In this document: in pieces, positions 1 through 12,395 of the stretch
How the letters are laid out: each line of letters begins with the position of its first letter
Position numbering within the stretch: position 1 is the first letter of the stretch
DNA from: Amphiura filiformis
Taxonomy: Eukaryota > Echinodermata > Ophiuroidea > Amphilepidida > Amphiuridae
Length of the DNA stretch: 64,000 bases
Direction: 5' to 3'
Assembly: GCF_039555335.1 (NCBI RefSeq)
Contig: NC_092635.1
Location: forward strand, 48,008,052 to 48,072,051
Program-made: the position numbers and the translations under genes
The notes under the pieces: model-generated
What the model was told of the DNA's origin: nothing
The model's database searches: none
The model's input: only the letters and a program-made list of their open reading frames with translations

Positions 1-470
1 CGTGTCATGATAACACATAATATGAAATTGAATATAATTATATTGAATACCCACCTTGGTGTCATCCATCACTTGACTTGACTTTTAATACCATTTGAAT
101 TAAAGATTCATGTAATTTTCCGTATGAGAGAATCTGGAATAGTCCGCAAACTAGAAACCAAGCCTAGGGCGCTGAATGGTTGAAACTGGAAGAATAAGAT
201 GATTACAGCCTCAAAACATCGGCGACTGTCTGTCGCTATTAATATATTAATAAAGATATTTGATTAAAGTAAAATAGCTCATGCGACACGATTTTTTGTT
301 AAAACATTAAATATATTAAAATCCGGTATGTTTATACCCAGTTTGCTTTCCCTCTTTTTATTATCTTTTGATTGGGGATTGTATAAATGCCGGACCCTGG
401 AAAACCCACACTGCCGTTTATTTTTTTGATATATGAGCGTTGCATGCTTAGTGCTGCATATCCTACGTTG

Positions 471-754
471 GGCTATTCCATTTAAAATCCACACTACCCC
501 TGTGGAATATTTTGGAAATATCTTCTACAAGGGGAGTGTGAATTTCAAATGGAATTAACACATTAGGCAGCTCCATTTGAATTTCATACACCCTCTGAGA
601 AAGATTCAACTTGAATCTTCCACAGAGGGAGGGTGAGTTTTAAATGGAGCTGCCTAATGTGTTCATTCCAGTTGAAATTCATACTCCTCCTGTGGAAGAT
701 ATTTCCAAAATCTTCCACAGGGGTTGTGTGGATTTTAAACGGAATATCCCATTA
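471..754. repeat. Fold-back element of the dispersed CTATTCC...GGAATAG family
   Basis: The left arm begins ggctattccatttaaaatcc and the right arm is its reverse complement, ending ggatt..ggaatatccc. Internal ctgtggaagat / atcttccacag pairs make further stems. Related copies lie at 24901-25169, 35185-35450, 46668-46857, 52400-52580 and 58759-58942, with a fragment at 23010-23097. It looks like a non-autonomous MITE family; no transposase is visible. Confidence 0.75.
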
Positions 755-889
755 CATGCATATCGTGTAACTTTTGATTCGATCAAGTATTACGCAAAGC
801 GTGATTAATACTAAAACAGAAGTGCGTTTTCCGAAAGAAGGTCCTCCTCACAAAAAGATGTCGAGTTTAAATGTAATGTAACAATTTGC

Positions 890-1228
890 TACCTCTCGCT
901 CACTAACTTAATGTTAGCAACTATTTTAAACTGTTGCGATTTGGTAGTTCACAGCATCTTGCGAATGGTAGTGAGCTTTGGCAAAATTGCATTGATCATT
1001 TCATATAGCAAATGTCATGAGTGTGTATAGAAGAATTCAAATATCACAGATATGCTTTTGTAGGTTCTGTGGTTCTTGAGTTATGTTGTAAAGAGGGCTG
1101 AAACAACAACACTTTTGTAAAACGTATATACATAACTCATTAAGAACAATAAATCAAGTTTTCATGCGTATGATTTATAGAATGAACTTTTGCAAAACAT
1201 CAAAGTGTTATTTTTCAATAATTCTAAT
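890..1228 (+). repeat. Dispersed ~350-bp repeat, copy 1
   Basis: Contains blocks such as ggttcttgagttatgttgta and gaggctgaaacaacaacac-like sequence. The same blocks recur at about 30645-30995 (+), 31735-32065 (-) and 60700-61074 (+). Non-coding; class unknown. Confidence 0.7.
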
Positions 1229-4200
1229 GGGCTACCCCATTTAAAATCCCCCCACACACCCCACACACCACCACACCCCACCCTTCATTCACTCACCCCT
1301 CACTTAAGCATAATTTACGCTACGTAAACTCTGTTACTACTATTACCCCTTCTTAGTTTACTATTTACCTTATTTTCAGCCGTCTTCGACTGTTTCCTAG
1401 AATCTTTCCTTCCTATCGAACATTAAAGGGACAAAATATTATGGGATTAATTTGGAGTGTCAACTCTATAAGGAGGTCCTGCGACCGGTAAACGTACATT
1501 ACCATCCGCCGTATTTGTCTATTTATCTGAATCAATACTAATTGATAAGTTCCAAACCATATTTAATCATATAAATGTTATGCTTTTACGCTGGTGTGTT
1601 TCAAAGAAACCTTACACAATTTTAAAGTTTATTTCCTTTCGCGCAGTGATATATAGAAGTGTAATTCAACACTAACAATCCATTTGTGTCGTCTGCTATC
1701 TTTTCTTATTTTGTTTACATTAATAATTCACGTTGGCATGATATTTCATAAATGTACTAAAGCTATTATAACTTTCTATTTGATATTTCAGCCAACATTA
1801 ATGCTCTGCGTGCTAGCCATATAGGCTTCAACATAAAAGTCCCAAGTTTTGAGATATTTTCTCAAAATATCAAGAGCTATCTAAAGAACAATTGAACCAA
1901 TACTAGGCTTGTTTGTACTCATTTTAATGCATATTTCATGCTGATTCCAAATATGGTAATGAAAAATTACAATTCTGAAATTTTTGAAATTTTGAATATT
2001 TTTGTCGTCTGCAGTCGACACCCGCGTGGAGAGAGTTTTAAGCTATTCTCAAAGGACAGTTGGGTAACAATATTCACTAATAGCTTGTTATCTACACGGA
2101 TGGCCATGTTTATACAATATAACTACCATCAAGTAACAGAAGAACAAAATATCACATTATAGTTTTCGTAATATCACTCATCGAAACAGCGGATAAATCA
2201 CTCTTAATTGCTCCGCTGTACTATATCATATAAGCCCATATCCCGAGTGATGATCTTGTAATGTATATACTGTATTTGAAAAATACCGTGAAACTACCAT
2301 TAACAACGGATAATGTTACTGTTGAAGATATGAGTACATTATTGTCTTATACGTAAATAGCCTGATATATTTAAGACTTGGTAAAAAGACGACCGCTTCC
2401 ACAAATTTGAGTATTTCCAGTAAAAAAAACATCGTATTTGTTTTACAAGTTCAGTCGTCACAATCACTGATGCATTGGTCTTAAGGATAATGCTTACTGA
2501 ATCATCACTTATAGTATTGGGTTTTTTAAATTCTCAGTAGTCTTGTAAGGAGTTTGACATGTATGTGTGTTGTAATGACATTTCCGAGAAATTCTCGCAT
2601 TTCAATAGGTCTGTACTGGTTTTTGAAATGTTCTAATTGAATTATAACTTGCTACAAGCTCTTTGACCTATAGGTTAAATACCACTAATTAAGCTGCACA
2701 AAAATTCAAATGACGACTGAAAAAGTTGCGTCAGATTTGACATCACCAAATATTGTCTCTTGAGGCCTTCCGTCCCGATCCGCAGTGTTTTTATATTGTG
2801 AATACTGTGATACACCTGTAAATCAATATTAAAAACCAAACAATTGGACAGAGTTTGTGAAAAATTTATGGTAGGCCGGTCTTTGGGTATATGTTGATGT
2901 TTCCTGTTTTTTGCTATCTACTGAAGATAGTATTTAAAAGGTATTAAATGTATAGGATTGAATCTAAGCATCTACCAAGATTGAGAAAGATTCTGGGTTT
3001 TTATTCAGATTTTTAATGTATTTCTCAAGAAGCCGATAGCTTCTAGGTAAAATCACAAGTGGTGCTATTTTGAAAATGGGGGTGAACAATAGTATAGTCT
3101 TCGCGGTCCAGTAGCTCAAAAATTCAATGGTCACCATGTATTTCTTTTTGTTTAATGTTTACTTGCTTGTTTGTCTGTCTTTCGGAAATCATTACTTTGA
3201 AAAATTGAGTTGGAAGTATAGGGAAATATATTACTATTGCGCTACCTTCAGAGTCACTGAAAAACGCGATATGGAAATATATGCATATTAGGATTGCTGT
3301 TAGTTGCAAAATATGAAATCCATTTTTTTGTTGCTTTGTATGTTTCATAAAACCAATAATGTTTTGCTTACGAGTCGGGTCGATTTTAACACAATTTAAT
3401 GGTCATTTCATTAATGAATTGCGGCTTAAGTGCGTCCATACGTATGATAATAATATTTAACTCCAAATATAATCATCATCAAAATATGATTTTTCCAATT
3501 TTGTCCAAATTTCATTTCAACGAAAGGATAAATGCTGTCCGCTATATACAAATCAATCACGCTTGTCATAAAATGTTGCTCTGATCACCAATCACGTGGT
3601 TACCGATGTGACTAAACCGACACATTATAAGCTCATAATCAGGACAATGAAGCCTATGTCCAATTATTTAACATTTTAATGCTATAGTAGTACAGTATAA
3701 GTCAATTACGAGATATGATGAGCGACGTGCGTACGTTTCATTGTTTTGAAGACTATTCCCATTGCAGCTTACCGCCAGATTGAATCCGGTGACATGCGTC
3801 ACGATATCATTGTTCAATATAGCTAAGAGGGCGTAAGTAAGGCTAATCAAGGGCAAAGAGCAGGTTTCGTATAAACAAGCCCTTAGGACACAACAGAACT
3901 ACCCTTCATTTCGATTTAGTTAGTTTGTATATAGTTAATTAATTACACTGACAAAATAACTTTTAGTATAATATAATACTCATGTTACGTGTAAAAGATC
4001 AAGACATTCATTTTTGAGGGGAAAATGTTTGCAAAAATATTTCACAATAACATTTTGACATTCTTGTTTTTTTGCCAAATTTTTCATTAAATACCAAATG
4101 ACAATTTGAATGACTTATCCTTCAATTTATAAATGAATTTAGTTTTGTTACAGGGCTCACTGCATGGGTCTTTAATTAATGGCGCGAATCGCAGATGTGT

Positions 4201-7054
4201 TTTTAACTCGCATTCTTATTTGAGTTTAAAGAATAAAACAAAGAACTCTCAGTTTAACTCCTAATTATTGTGTTCTCAGGTGGATTTGATTGTATAGGAT
4301 AATAATCCAAAATCTATAGAATAATCATGTTCCTAATCCCCGTGAGCATAATTAATTACAAAATAGGGTGAACAAAATGAAATATCTTCCTTGGTTTTTT
4401 TTTCTTTTTATAAATGATGCATGTAAAATTACACCGTATAATAATTAGTACAAATTTGACAACTTTTCATAGATGAGTTGATTAGCACATCAGTATATAA
4501 TACTTTTTAAAGTATTAAAAGACTATGCATGCAGACATATGCTTCAACACATTTCCTCAAATTATCAAGGGCAAGAGGATTTGGATTTTGAACTCTTGTA
4601 TTTGAAGTATCTCTGATAGAGTGTAAAACCTGAAATTGCTCTGTTGTGTTCAGATCTTTGATGGAAACTGATACAGTTTTGTTTGCAAGAGGGACAAAGC
4701 TAAAGAAAACCAGCAAAGAATATTTATCTTTTGGTCAACATTTTTCAATGTTGTCCGTTGCGGACCTACATTTATTTTTTTCGTTGCGGACGTACCAATT
4801 GAAAAATATTTACGTCCGAAACGATGAAATGAAATAACATCATTTCTTAACACTGAACAGGGATGCAAAATCAAGACATCTCATGCAGAGAAAGTCACAT
4901 ATCAAATTTCAAAATATGCAAACTTTATTTGTTTGAAACCAAAAGAAGACTTTAAACTAGCTAGGTGGTTAAAGATGGCAGCTTTGGGATTGAACGTCCG
5001 CAACAGAGGTCAATTTTCACATTTGTACAGAGTAAAAAATAAACTTGCTCTGATTTTCTTGAAATTGGCAGCAAATTGTTCATCTATTCCTGGGGATTCA
5101 GAAAAAGAATAGTTTGCACTACATGCAATGTCAAATTACTGAGATATGAGATAAAAACGAGTTTCAAATTCTGACCATTTGGTTGACATAATTACGGAAC
5201 TGCCCAATAGCAAAAATTACTCAATGTTGAGTAAGAAGGGAACAGAGCAACAAAATGAGTCACATGGAACTCAATAAAGATTACATTTTTTACTCAATTT
5301 GAGTACAATTTAATCAACACTGACTTCTATTCACTCATATAGTTGAAATGTTCCCTTTTTACTGCAACAGGGCGTAATTTTTTATTTAAATTCGCGTTTT
5401 TACTATCTACTGAAGATAGCTTAAACTGAAGGTGTAATTTTGGTCTCCAGTAGTGCTATCTACTGAAGATCATGTTAAAAAAAATTTCAAGCTGTTAGGC
5501 AACACGATTCTATAATATACCGATTTTTCTCGTTCAGCAGACAAAAACGACAACCAACACACACTTAAATTTGAGCTATCTGCAGTTTACAGCATGTCTC
5601 CCAACATTTAAATTCGCGTATTTTACTATCAATTGAAGATACACGAGTTCAACATACACCAAATCAAATATAACAGATAGAGAAATGTAATGGCTTTATT
5701 TCACAGTTTGTCCCAGCGTCATGTGGTATTCCGTTCTTGAGATATTTAAATTTTAATATTCAGCATGTAAATCAATACAGGAGCTTATAGACATCGGGTA
5801 CCAAAATCGAGCAAATTACGGCATGTCTTCCAACATTTAAATTCGTATTTTTACTATCTACTGAAGATAGCTTATATTAAATTGAAGGTGTAATGTTGGT
5901 CTCCAGTAGTGCTATGTACTGAAGTTAAAGTTGAAAAATATTCAAGCAGTTAGGCAACACAATTCTATATTTAAAAAAAGGCCTACCGATTTCAGCAGAC
6001 AAAAACGACAACCAGCACACACTTAAATTTGAGCTATCTGCAGTTGATAGCAAAACATACACGATTTCAACGTACACCAAGTGAAATAAAGCAGATAGAG
6101 AACGGTATTCCGTTCTTGAGATATTCAAATTTTAATATTCAGCATGTAAATCAATGCAGGAGCTTTATAGACATCGGGTACCAAAATCGAGCAAATTACG
6201 GCATGTCTCCCAACATTAAAATTCGTGTTTTTACTATCTACTGAAGATAGCTTATATAAAATTGATGCTGTCATTTTGGTCTCCAGTAGTGTTATCTACT
6301 GAAGATCAAGTTAAAAAAAAATATTCAAGCAGTTAGGCAACGCAATTCTATAAAATACCGATTTTCTCCATTCATCAGACAAAAACGACAACCAGCACAC
6401 ACTTAAATTTGAGCTATCTGAAGTTGATAGCAAAAAATACACGATTTCAACGTACACCAAGTCAAATAAAACAGATATAGAAATTTGATGGCTTAATTTC
6501 TCAGTTTGTCCCAGCGTCATACGGTATTCCATTCTTCAGATATTTAAATTTTAATATTCAGCATGTAAATCAATGCAGGAGCTTTTTAGACATCGGGTAC
6601 CAAAATCGAGCAAATTACGGCATGTCTCTCATCATTAAAATTCGTGTTTTAACTATCTACTGAAGATAGCTTATATAAAATTGATGGTGACTGGAGACCA
6701 AAATTACAGCTTCAATTTAATATAAGCTATCTTCAGTAGACAGTAAAAACACGAATTTAAATGTTGGGAGACATGCCGTAATTTGCTCGATTTTGGTACC
6801 CGATGTCTGTAAAGCTCTTGCATTGATTTATATGCTGAATATATTTAAAATTTGAATATCTCAAGAACGGAATACCGTATGACGCTGGGACAAACTGTGA
6901 AATAAAGCCATTACATTTTCTATCTGTTATTTGTGATTTGGTGTATGTTGAACTCGTGTATTTTTTGCTATCAGCTGCAGATAGCTCAAATTTAAGTATG
7001 TGTTGGTTGTCGTTTTTGTCTGCTGAACGAGAAAAATCGGTAGGCCTTTTTTTT

Positions 7055-8116
7055 ATATACAAAGTGTCCCAGAATGATTTATACCGTGTTTGAACAAAAT
7101 ATCAAAAATATATAGTCAACAGTGTATCTAATCTTTTAAATACGTGCAATACAATGCCACACATGTATCCTACTTATTCTGTGATTTTCATGGAAATAGC
7201 TTGATTCGTTTTTGCGTGACATTGCTGTTACTGAAAATGGACAAAAACGGCATGTGTGTAATTTACAGTGCAAAGGCATCACAACACATGGATCCTTTAT
7301 TACCATCGTCCAGCCGCACTGTGCAATATATTGGAGAAATCCTACATTCTTTTATAGGAAATACACCAAATTTGGCACAGATGTAGAGCTTACAATGCTT
7401 AATAATTCTTGATATGAAATTAAGTGAAACATTTCAATATGACATCAGATATTTAGGTTGAAAAACATACTTTTTATGTGATTTTTACCGCAATTTTTAC
7501 CCAAAAATGTCATTATTAGAGAGGATATAACTCCCTCAAGCATCCTCCGCAGTAAAATTTTATCTTCTTCGTCACGTAGCTGTGGGTTTGCCAATATACT
7601 GTGGATATAAATGTATGCTGTGACACTAAGGACGAACCTTCTCTATACTTTTTTGAAAACTCCATCTCTGCCGGCATTTCAAATGATGAAACTCACACAC
7701 CGCAATAATTGGCTTAAAAACTGCCGCCAAATAAAGAATAGTTTAAGGTCACTCAAGCATAGCAAATCTTTATTCCATACAAGGATTGCTTCGTAACATC
7801 ATAAATAAACGATAGATATCGACTATTTAGTAGAAGTAAGAACAGGACACAACAAATATACTGCATAACATTTTCCAAATAACTTTTACAGATTTTCAAA
7901 ATGGGTTGATTTGTCAAAACATGGAATTCACCATTTTTACGCAATCTTCTCTAACTTCTACTAGAAACGTCCAATTTTTAAAATCTAAAAAATCTGAGAA
8001 AGATAAATATATGTAGAACTTAAAATGCAAAACAATATGACCAATAAAAATGCCGTTTACACCTACAAAATTCCATCTTTCCCGGTATAAATCATTCTGG
8101 GACACCCTGTATATAT
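7055..8116. mobile_element. Non-autonomous TIR element, mariner-like ends
   Basis: Left end tatacaaagtgtcccagaat and right end (reverse complement) tatacagggtgtcccagaat share about 30 bp continuing to ataccg. Flanking TA repeats fit a TA target. The ~1-kb interior has no transposase I can recognise. It interrupts the hairpin-repeat domain, so it is younger. Confidence 0.75.
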
Positions 8117-8830
8117 AATCGTGTTACCTGTTGCTTGAATAATTTTTTAACTTGCTCTTCAGTAGATAGCACTACTGGAGACCAAAATTACACCTTCAAT
8201 TTAATATAAGCTATCTTCAGTAGATAGTAAAAATACGAATTTAAATGTTGGAAGACATGCCGTAATTTGCTCGATTTTGGTACCCGATGTCTATAAGCTC
8301 CTGCATTGATTTACATGCTGAATATTAAAATTTAAATATCCCAAGAACGGAATACCGTATGACGCTGGGACAAACTTTGAAATAAAACCATTACATTTTC
8401 TATCTGTTTTATTTAATTTGGTGTCTGTTGAACTCGTGTATGTTTTGCTATTAACTGTAGATAGCTCAAATTAAAGTGTGTGCTGGTTGTCGTTTTTGTC
8501 AGCTGAACGAGAAAAATCTTTATTTTAAGAATCGTGTTGCTTAGGCCCTAACTGCTTGAATAATTTTTATTAACTTGATCTTCAGTAGATAGCACTACTG
8601 GAGCCAAAAATTACACCATCAATTTAATATAAGCTATCTTCAGTAGACAGTAAAAACACGAATTTAAATGTTGGGAGACATGCCGTAATTTGCTCGATTT
8701 TGGTACCCGATGTCTAAAAAGCTCCTGCATTGATTTACATGCTGAATATTAAATTTTAAATATCTCAAGATCGGAATATCGTATGACGCTGGGACAAACT
8801 GTGAAATAAAGCCATTACATTTCTCTATCT

Positions 8831-9166
8831 GTGTCATGTCAAAAGGAGACACTTTTGGGCAGGTTATCAATTTTGAGGTTTTTACATATCTTAAGTATAG
8901 AGATATTTTGCTCCATAACACCGAGAGATATCGGCCTTAAAAATATTATTGACAATGTTAGGAGTAGGAATTACCTTGAAAAATGTCTCAAAAAATACAA
9001 GATGCCAGTTATATTCCGGTCTGAAACTATCAGACAACATTTTTAACATTAATAACATCATGAATTCGCAACAAACCCAAATTGTGAAAAAATCACCCCC
9101 TGGCAGATTTTTGGCTTTTTCTCCATTTACGATCCTGCCCAAAAGTGTCTCCTTTTGACATGACAC
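8831..9166. mobile_element. 336-bp MITE with perfect 33-bp TIRs
   Basis: The left TIR (8831-8863) starts gtgtcatgtcaaaaggagac; the right TIR (9134-9166) is its exact reverse complement over 33 bp. It is inserted inside a hairpin-repeat unit. Perfect TIRs suggest recent activity or conversion. No coding capacity. Confidence 0.85.
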
Positions 9167-9404
9167 GTCACATATTTGATTTGGTGTATGTTGAACTTGT
9201 GTACTTTTTGCTATCAACTGCAGATAACTCAAATTTTAAGTGTGTGTTGGTTGTCGTTCTTATCTGCTTAACGAGAAAAGTCGGTTTTTATAGAATTGTG
9301 TTGCCTAACTACTTGAATTTTTTTAACTTGATCTTCAGTAGATAGCACTATAATGACACCATCAATTATAAGCTATCTTCAGTAGAAAGTAAAAACACGT
9401 GACG

Positions 9405-9860
9405 GGACGTTATGCTAAATGCTATCTTCAATAGTTAGCAAAAAAAAAACAGAAAAAAAACCCAAAACCAGGAAATATCAAAATATACACAAATAGTGAT
9501 CTTCCTGCCACAAATTATGCGCGCGTTCAGAAAATAAATTTTTCTTATAGCCCTATTATAAATGCTGAGCTATTAAAAAAGGCTAAAATAGAGACAGAAA
9601 GAAGAAGATCCGGGACGCGATGAGGCTAGTAGAAAGACGAAAAGATACGCTACGTGATGGAATTAAGATATAGAGCAAAAATGGAAACGTATTTATGTAT
9701 TATATAATAGACAGAGATGACGATTCGGGAAGTGATGCTATCTTCAGTAAATAGCAAAATAAAACATGAAACATCAAATACACCCAAAAACCTTTCCAAC
9801 ACGCATTCCGGGCGCGTTCAGAAAATAGTCATTCTGAGCTTTGGGATTTTGACGGTCAAA
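9405..9860. repeat. Degenerate hairpin-repeat unit of the domain 2 type
   Basis: Contains hairpin half-sites (gctatcttcaatagttagca, gctatcttcagtaaatagca) and blocks such as gcgcgcgttcagaaa that match, in reverse, the tgaacgcgcgcc blocks of the 37-39 kb domain. Confidence 0.6.
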
Positions 9861-9902
9861 AAGGTTCTAACTATCTAACAATACGAAATCGCACATCCGT
9901 GA

Positions 9903-10195
9903 GAGCACGGTGGCGCAGCGGTACGGGCTCTACCTCGCAATCGGAGGGTTGCGAGTTCGAGCCCCGGCGGTGCCATCGTGTTGTGCACTTGGGCAAGGCG
10001 CTTTACCTCACTTGTCTCTCTCTACCCATGGGTGAAATAGGGAGCTGTTAGGAATATTGTCCATTGAGCGCCGCCCAAAGGTATGAGCATGCCTTGGGCA
10101 TTGTATGGCAGCTGGTATATTCTAACTAATAAATGTAAAGCTCTTTGATACATGTGAAAGGTGCCGTATAAATGCTAACATTTATTTATTTAGGG
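9903..10195 (+). repeat. tRNA-derived SINE
   Basis: The head resembles a tRNA: A-box-like tggcgcagcggtacgggc and B-box-like gcgagttcgagccccggc. It is followed by a ~200-bp body (cttgggcaaggcgctttacc) and an AT-rich tail with atttatttattta. Pol III promoter boxes are inferred from the match. No tRNA acceptor stem integrity was established. Confidence 0.8.
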
Positions 10196-10610
10196 TCATT
10201 TTCATTAGTGCCGAAGTTCATCATGACGCAGATCGCGCACCACAAATACAAATCCCTCCTTACATAATATAAGCCTATATTAATATAAGGTTAAAAAAAC
10301 CCTTCCCTTACATTAGGAACACCACAGAATATAATAATTTTTGTTAAAAGTCTGCGGTTTTTGGTCGGACGGAAATCGCAATTCTGCTGCCATCTTCTGG
10401 CCACTTTCATCATATCAGTGCAGTGTTAACAGGCGAATCATGACGTACTGAAATCACTCCTTTGCAATAGCAGAACCAGAAAATGTAAATTTCTCCTTTG
10501 CATTTGGAGAACCACATAATATAATTCTGATAAAAAGTGAAAGTTCGTGACTTGCTGCCATCAGTGTCTTGCTTCGTTTATGAAAATTCCTCTCTTGCAT
10601 GCAGAAGTGG

Positions 10611-10790
10611 CCAGTGGCGTGCGCAAAGGGGGACCGGGGGGCACGTGCCCCCCCCCCCCCACTTTTGTTGGTCATTCGGTGGAAATTCGGGGAAAAACGC
10701 TAAAACCGCACCTTACATACCTAAATCAAACGCCATTCAGGGGAACTGTTAACCTGGCCCCCACTTTCAATGTGCTGCGCACGCCACTGG
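10611..10790. mobile_element. 180-bp MITE with ccagtggcgtgcgc TIRs
   Basis: Ends ccagtggcgtgcgc / gcgcacgccactgg, with a poly-C/G interior. It is flanked by a direct repeat aagtgg on both sides, fitting a target-site duplication. Same ending style as the elements at 18629-18787 and 42508-42841. Confidence 0.82.
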
Positions 10791-11223
10791 AAGTGGCACA
10801 AGATAAACGAATTTTTCCCAAATATACCAGTGTTTTGATAAGTTAAACTTTCTAGTTATAGGCTACTTCCATCATCATACTCTGTTTCAATTGTCTTCTT
10901 TAAAGTTTATATGACATCAAACATCATTTCATATTTTCATGTATGTTTGTTTCTATGTTACTCTTTGTATCCATAACCACGTGTAAATATTGTATTTTAA
11001 CCGTTTTATGTTTTCTTGTTGTAAATTTATGTTAGACCAAAAATAGTCATTCAAAAGAGATTTCACCTCGACCTTTATGGGCCCTCAATACACTCGGCCC
11101 CTTTACTTTAGGCCCAGGACCGATGGAATTAGGGGAAATGCCCGCTAACTCCCCTTAATCGCCATGCCCGCCGACTAAAGGCAACATAAAAATAGACTAA
11201 ATGCGATTAGTAACAGTTACAAA

Positions 11224-11760
11224 GATTTCATTATAATGATGTTATTTTACTGTTAATGCTATTAAAGGAAGTGTCCGGCAATCACAACATTATGTCTTAT
11301 ATGGTGGAAAAATAATTATCAAGCACGAATCACATTGTTTTATTTAAAAAGTCATATTGACCATAAAAACAAATAAAAACAGCAATCACTCTACACGCGA
11401 TATTCAAAATTCCCGCGCCGAAATTTTCTAGAGCAATGACGTCATGGTTATTTGTTCTCATTTGTCGTTAGGCTTCATTGAATTATTAGGACGTCATTGC
11501 TCTAGACAATTTCGGTGCGGGAATTTTGAATATCGCGTGTTGAGAGATGGCTGTTTTTATTCATTTTTATGGTTAATATGACTTTGTTTTAAATAAAGCC
11601 ACGTGATTCGTGCTTGATAATTATTTTTCCACCATAAAACTTATGTTGTGATTGCCGGACACTTCCTTTAATAGAAGACATTAACAGTAAAATAACATCA
11701 TTATAATGAAATCTTATATATATAAGACATAATGTTGTGATTGTCGGACACTTCCTTTAA
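11224..11760. repeat. ~490-bp palindromic element plus partial extra arm
   Basis: The left arm from gatttcattataatgatgtt through aggaagtgtccggcaatcac is mirrored by the right arm ending at 11713, centred near 11470. A further partial arm follows to 11760. A related, truncated copy is at about 26030-26370 in gene B intron 3. It lies 150 bp downstream of the gene B stop and could be part of its 3' UTR. Confidence 0.8.
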
Positions 11761-11912
11761 TAAATAAATCAATTGTATTAAATATGTGTAATAAGTAATA
11801 TATTAATGTTTGCAGTCAAAAGGCAATCATATAGTTGTTTATCATTCATCGAATAAGATAATTAACCACTGCTTTTCAAAATATAAGAACATCAAGTTCA
11901 CATATTGAAGCA

Positions 11913-12395
11913 TTAATAATTGTTGAAAACATGTGTTGCAATCACTTCTTGTTGAATATAATACATCCAATACACGATGTTAAATGTAATAAATGCAGCA
12001 GGGAAAAAGACACGGCAAACCCTATCAATTATCTTCCCTGTACCACTCGATACGTCGCCGCAGTCTTTCTTGAAGGCATCACACTTGCCTTTTACACACA
12101 CTCTTATTGGATAAACGTCAGGTAAAGGAGGTTTTATAGCATTTTCATCATCTTCTTCGTTGCTGGCTTCTTCGTGTGTCTTCTTCTCCTTTTCTTCCCC
12201 GAGTTCCGCTTCTTCTTCGAATTCCAAACAGCTAAGAGGGTTGACATAAGCACCGGTAGTTTGCTCGTCTTTGGTTTGTGTCGGAGAATCGCTGCTGCTG
12301 GAATCAACCTGCGTTTCTTTCGTTCTTTTTGAGACTTTTGTGCCAATTTGTGGGTTATTTGCTATGGTCATGGTCAAACACGGGTCGTCATTGAT
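11913..12395 (-). CDS. Gene B exon 9: cytoplasmic TM3-TM4 loop, TM4 and stop
   Basis: 483 bp, 160 residues, ending at a TAA stop (11913-11915). The loop is very acidic (runs of E and D) and Ser-rich. Just before TM4 is VCVKGKC, matched by LCIKGQC in gene A. TM4 runs about IIDRVCRVFFPAAFITFNIV then YWMYYIQQ, the expected R-x-x-F-P family pattern. Acceptor ttttacag. The open frame runs on upstream to 12554 but that part is intron. No convincing polyadenylation signal was assigned. Confidence 0.92.
   Translation of the reverse strand: MNDDPCLTMTIANNPQIGTKVSKRTKETQVDSSSSDSPTQTKDEQTTGAYVNPLSCLEFEEEAELGEEKEKKTHEEASNEEDDENAIKPPLPDVYPIRVCVKGKCDAFKKDCGDVSSGTGKIIDRVCRVFFPAAFITFNIVYWMYYIQQEVIATHVFNNY

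Larger units (their letters stand above)
1..5384. other. Non-coding flank with scattered repeats
   Basis: No gene supported. It holds an inverted repeat of the dispersed CTATTCC family (471-754), one copy of a ~350-bp dispersed repeat (about 890-1228), a C/CA-rich simple tract (about 1247-1290) and a lone hairpin motif (about 2913-2932). Open frames here are at most 74 codons and look random. Confidence 0.6.
5385..9445. repeat. Hairpin-repeat domain 1, arranged as a large inverted repeat
   Basis: Several ~400-bp units each contain the 19-bp hairpin gctatctactgaagatagc (7-bp stem, 5-base loop). Units run in one orientation from about 5390 to 6690 and as reverse complements from about 6690 to 9440. 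Short ORFs inside are repeat-derived and recur in several copies. Two later insertions split it (7055-8116 and 8831-9166). Confidence 0.8.

Noticed and set aside
6757-7062. 101-codon frame resembling frames at 6311-6532 and 8664-8921
   Set aside because: The similarity is because all are read from hairpin-repeat units; no conserved protein signal.
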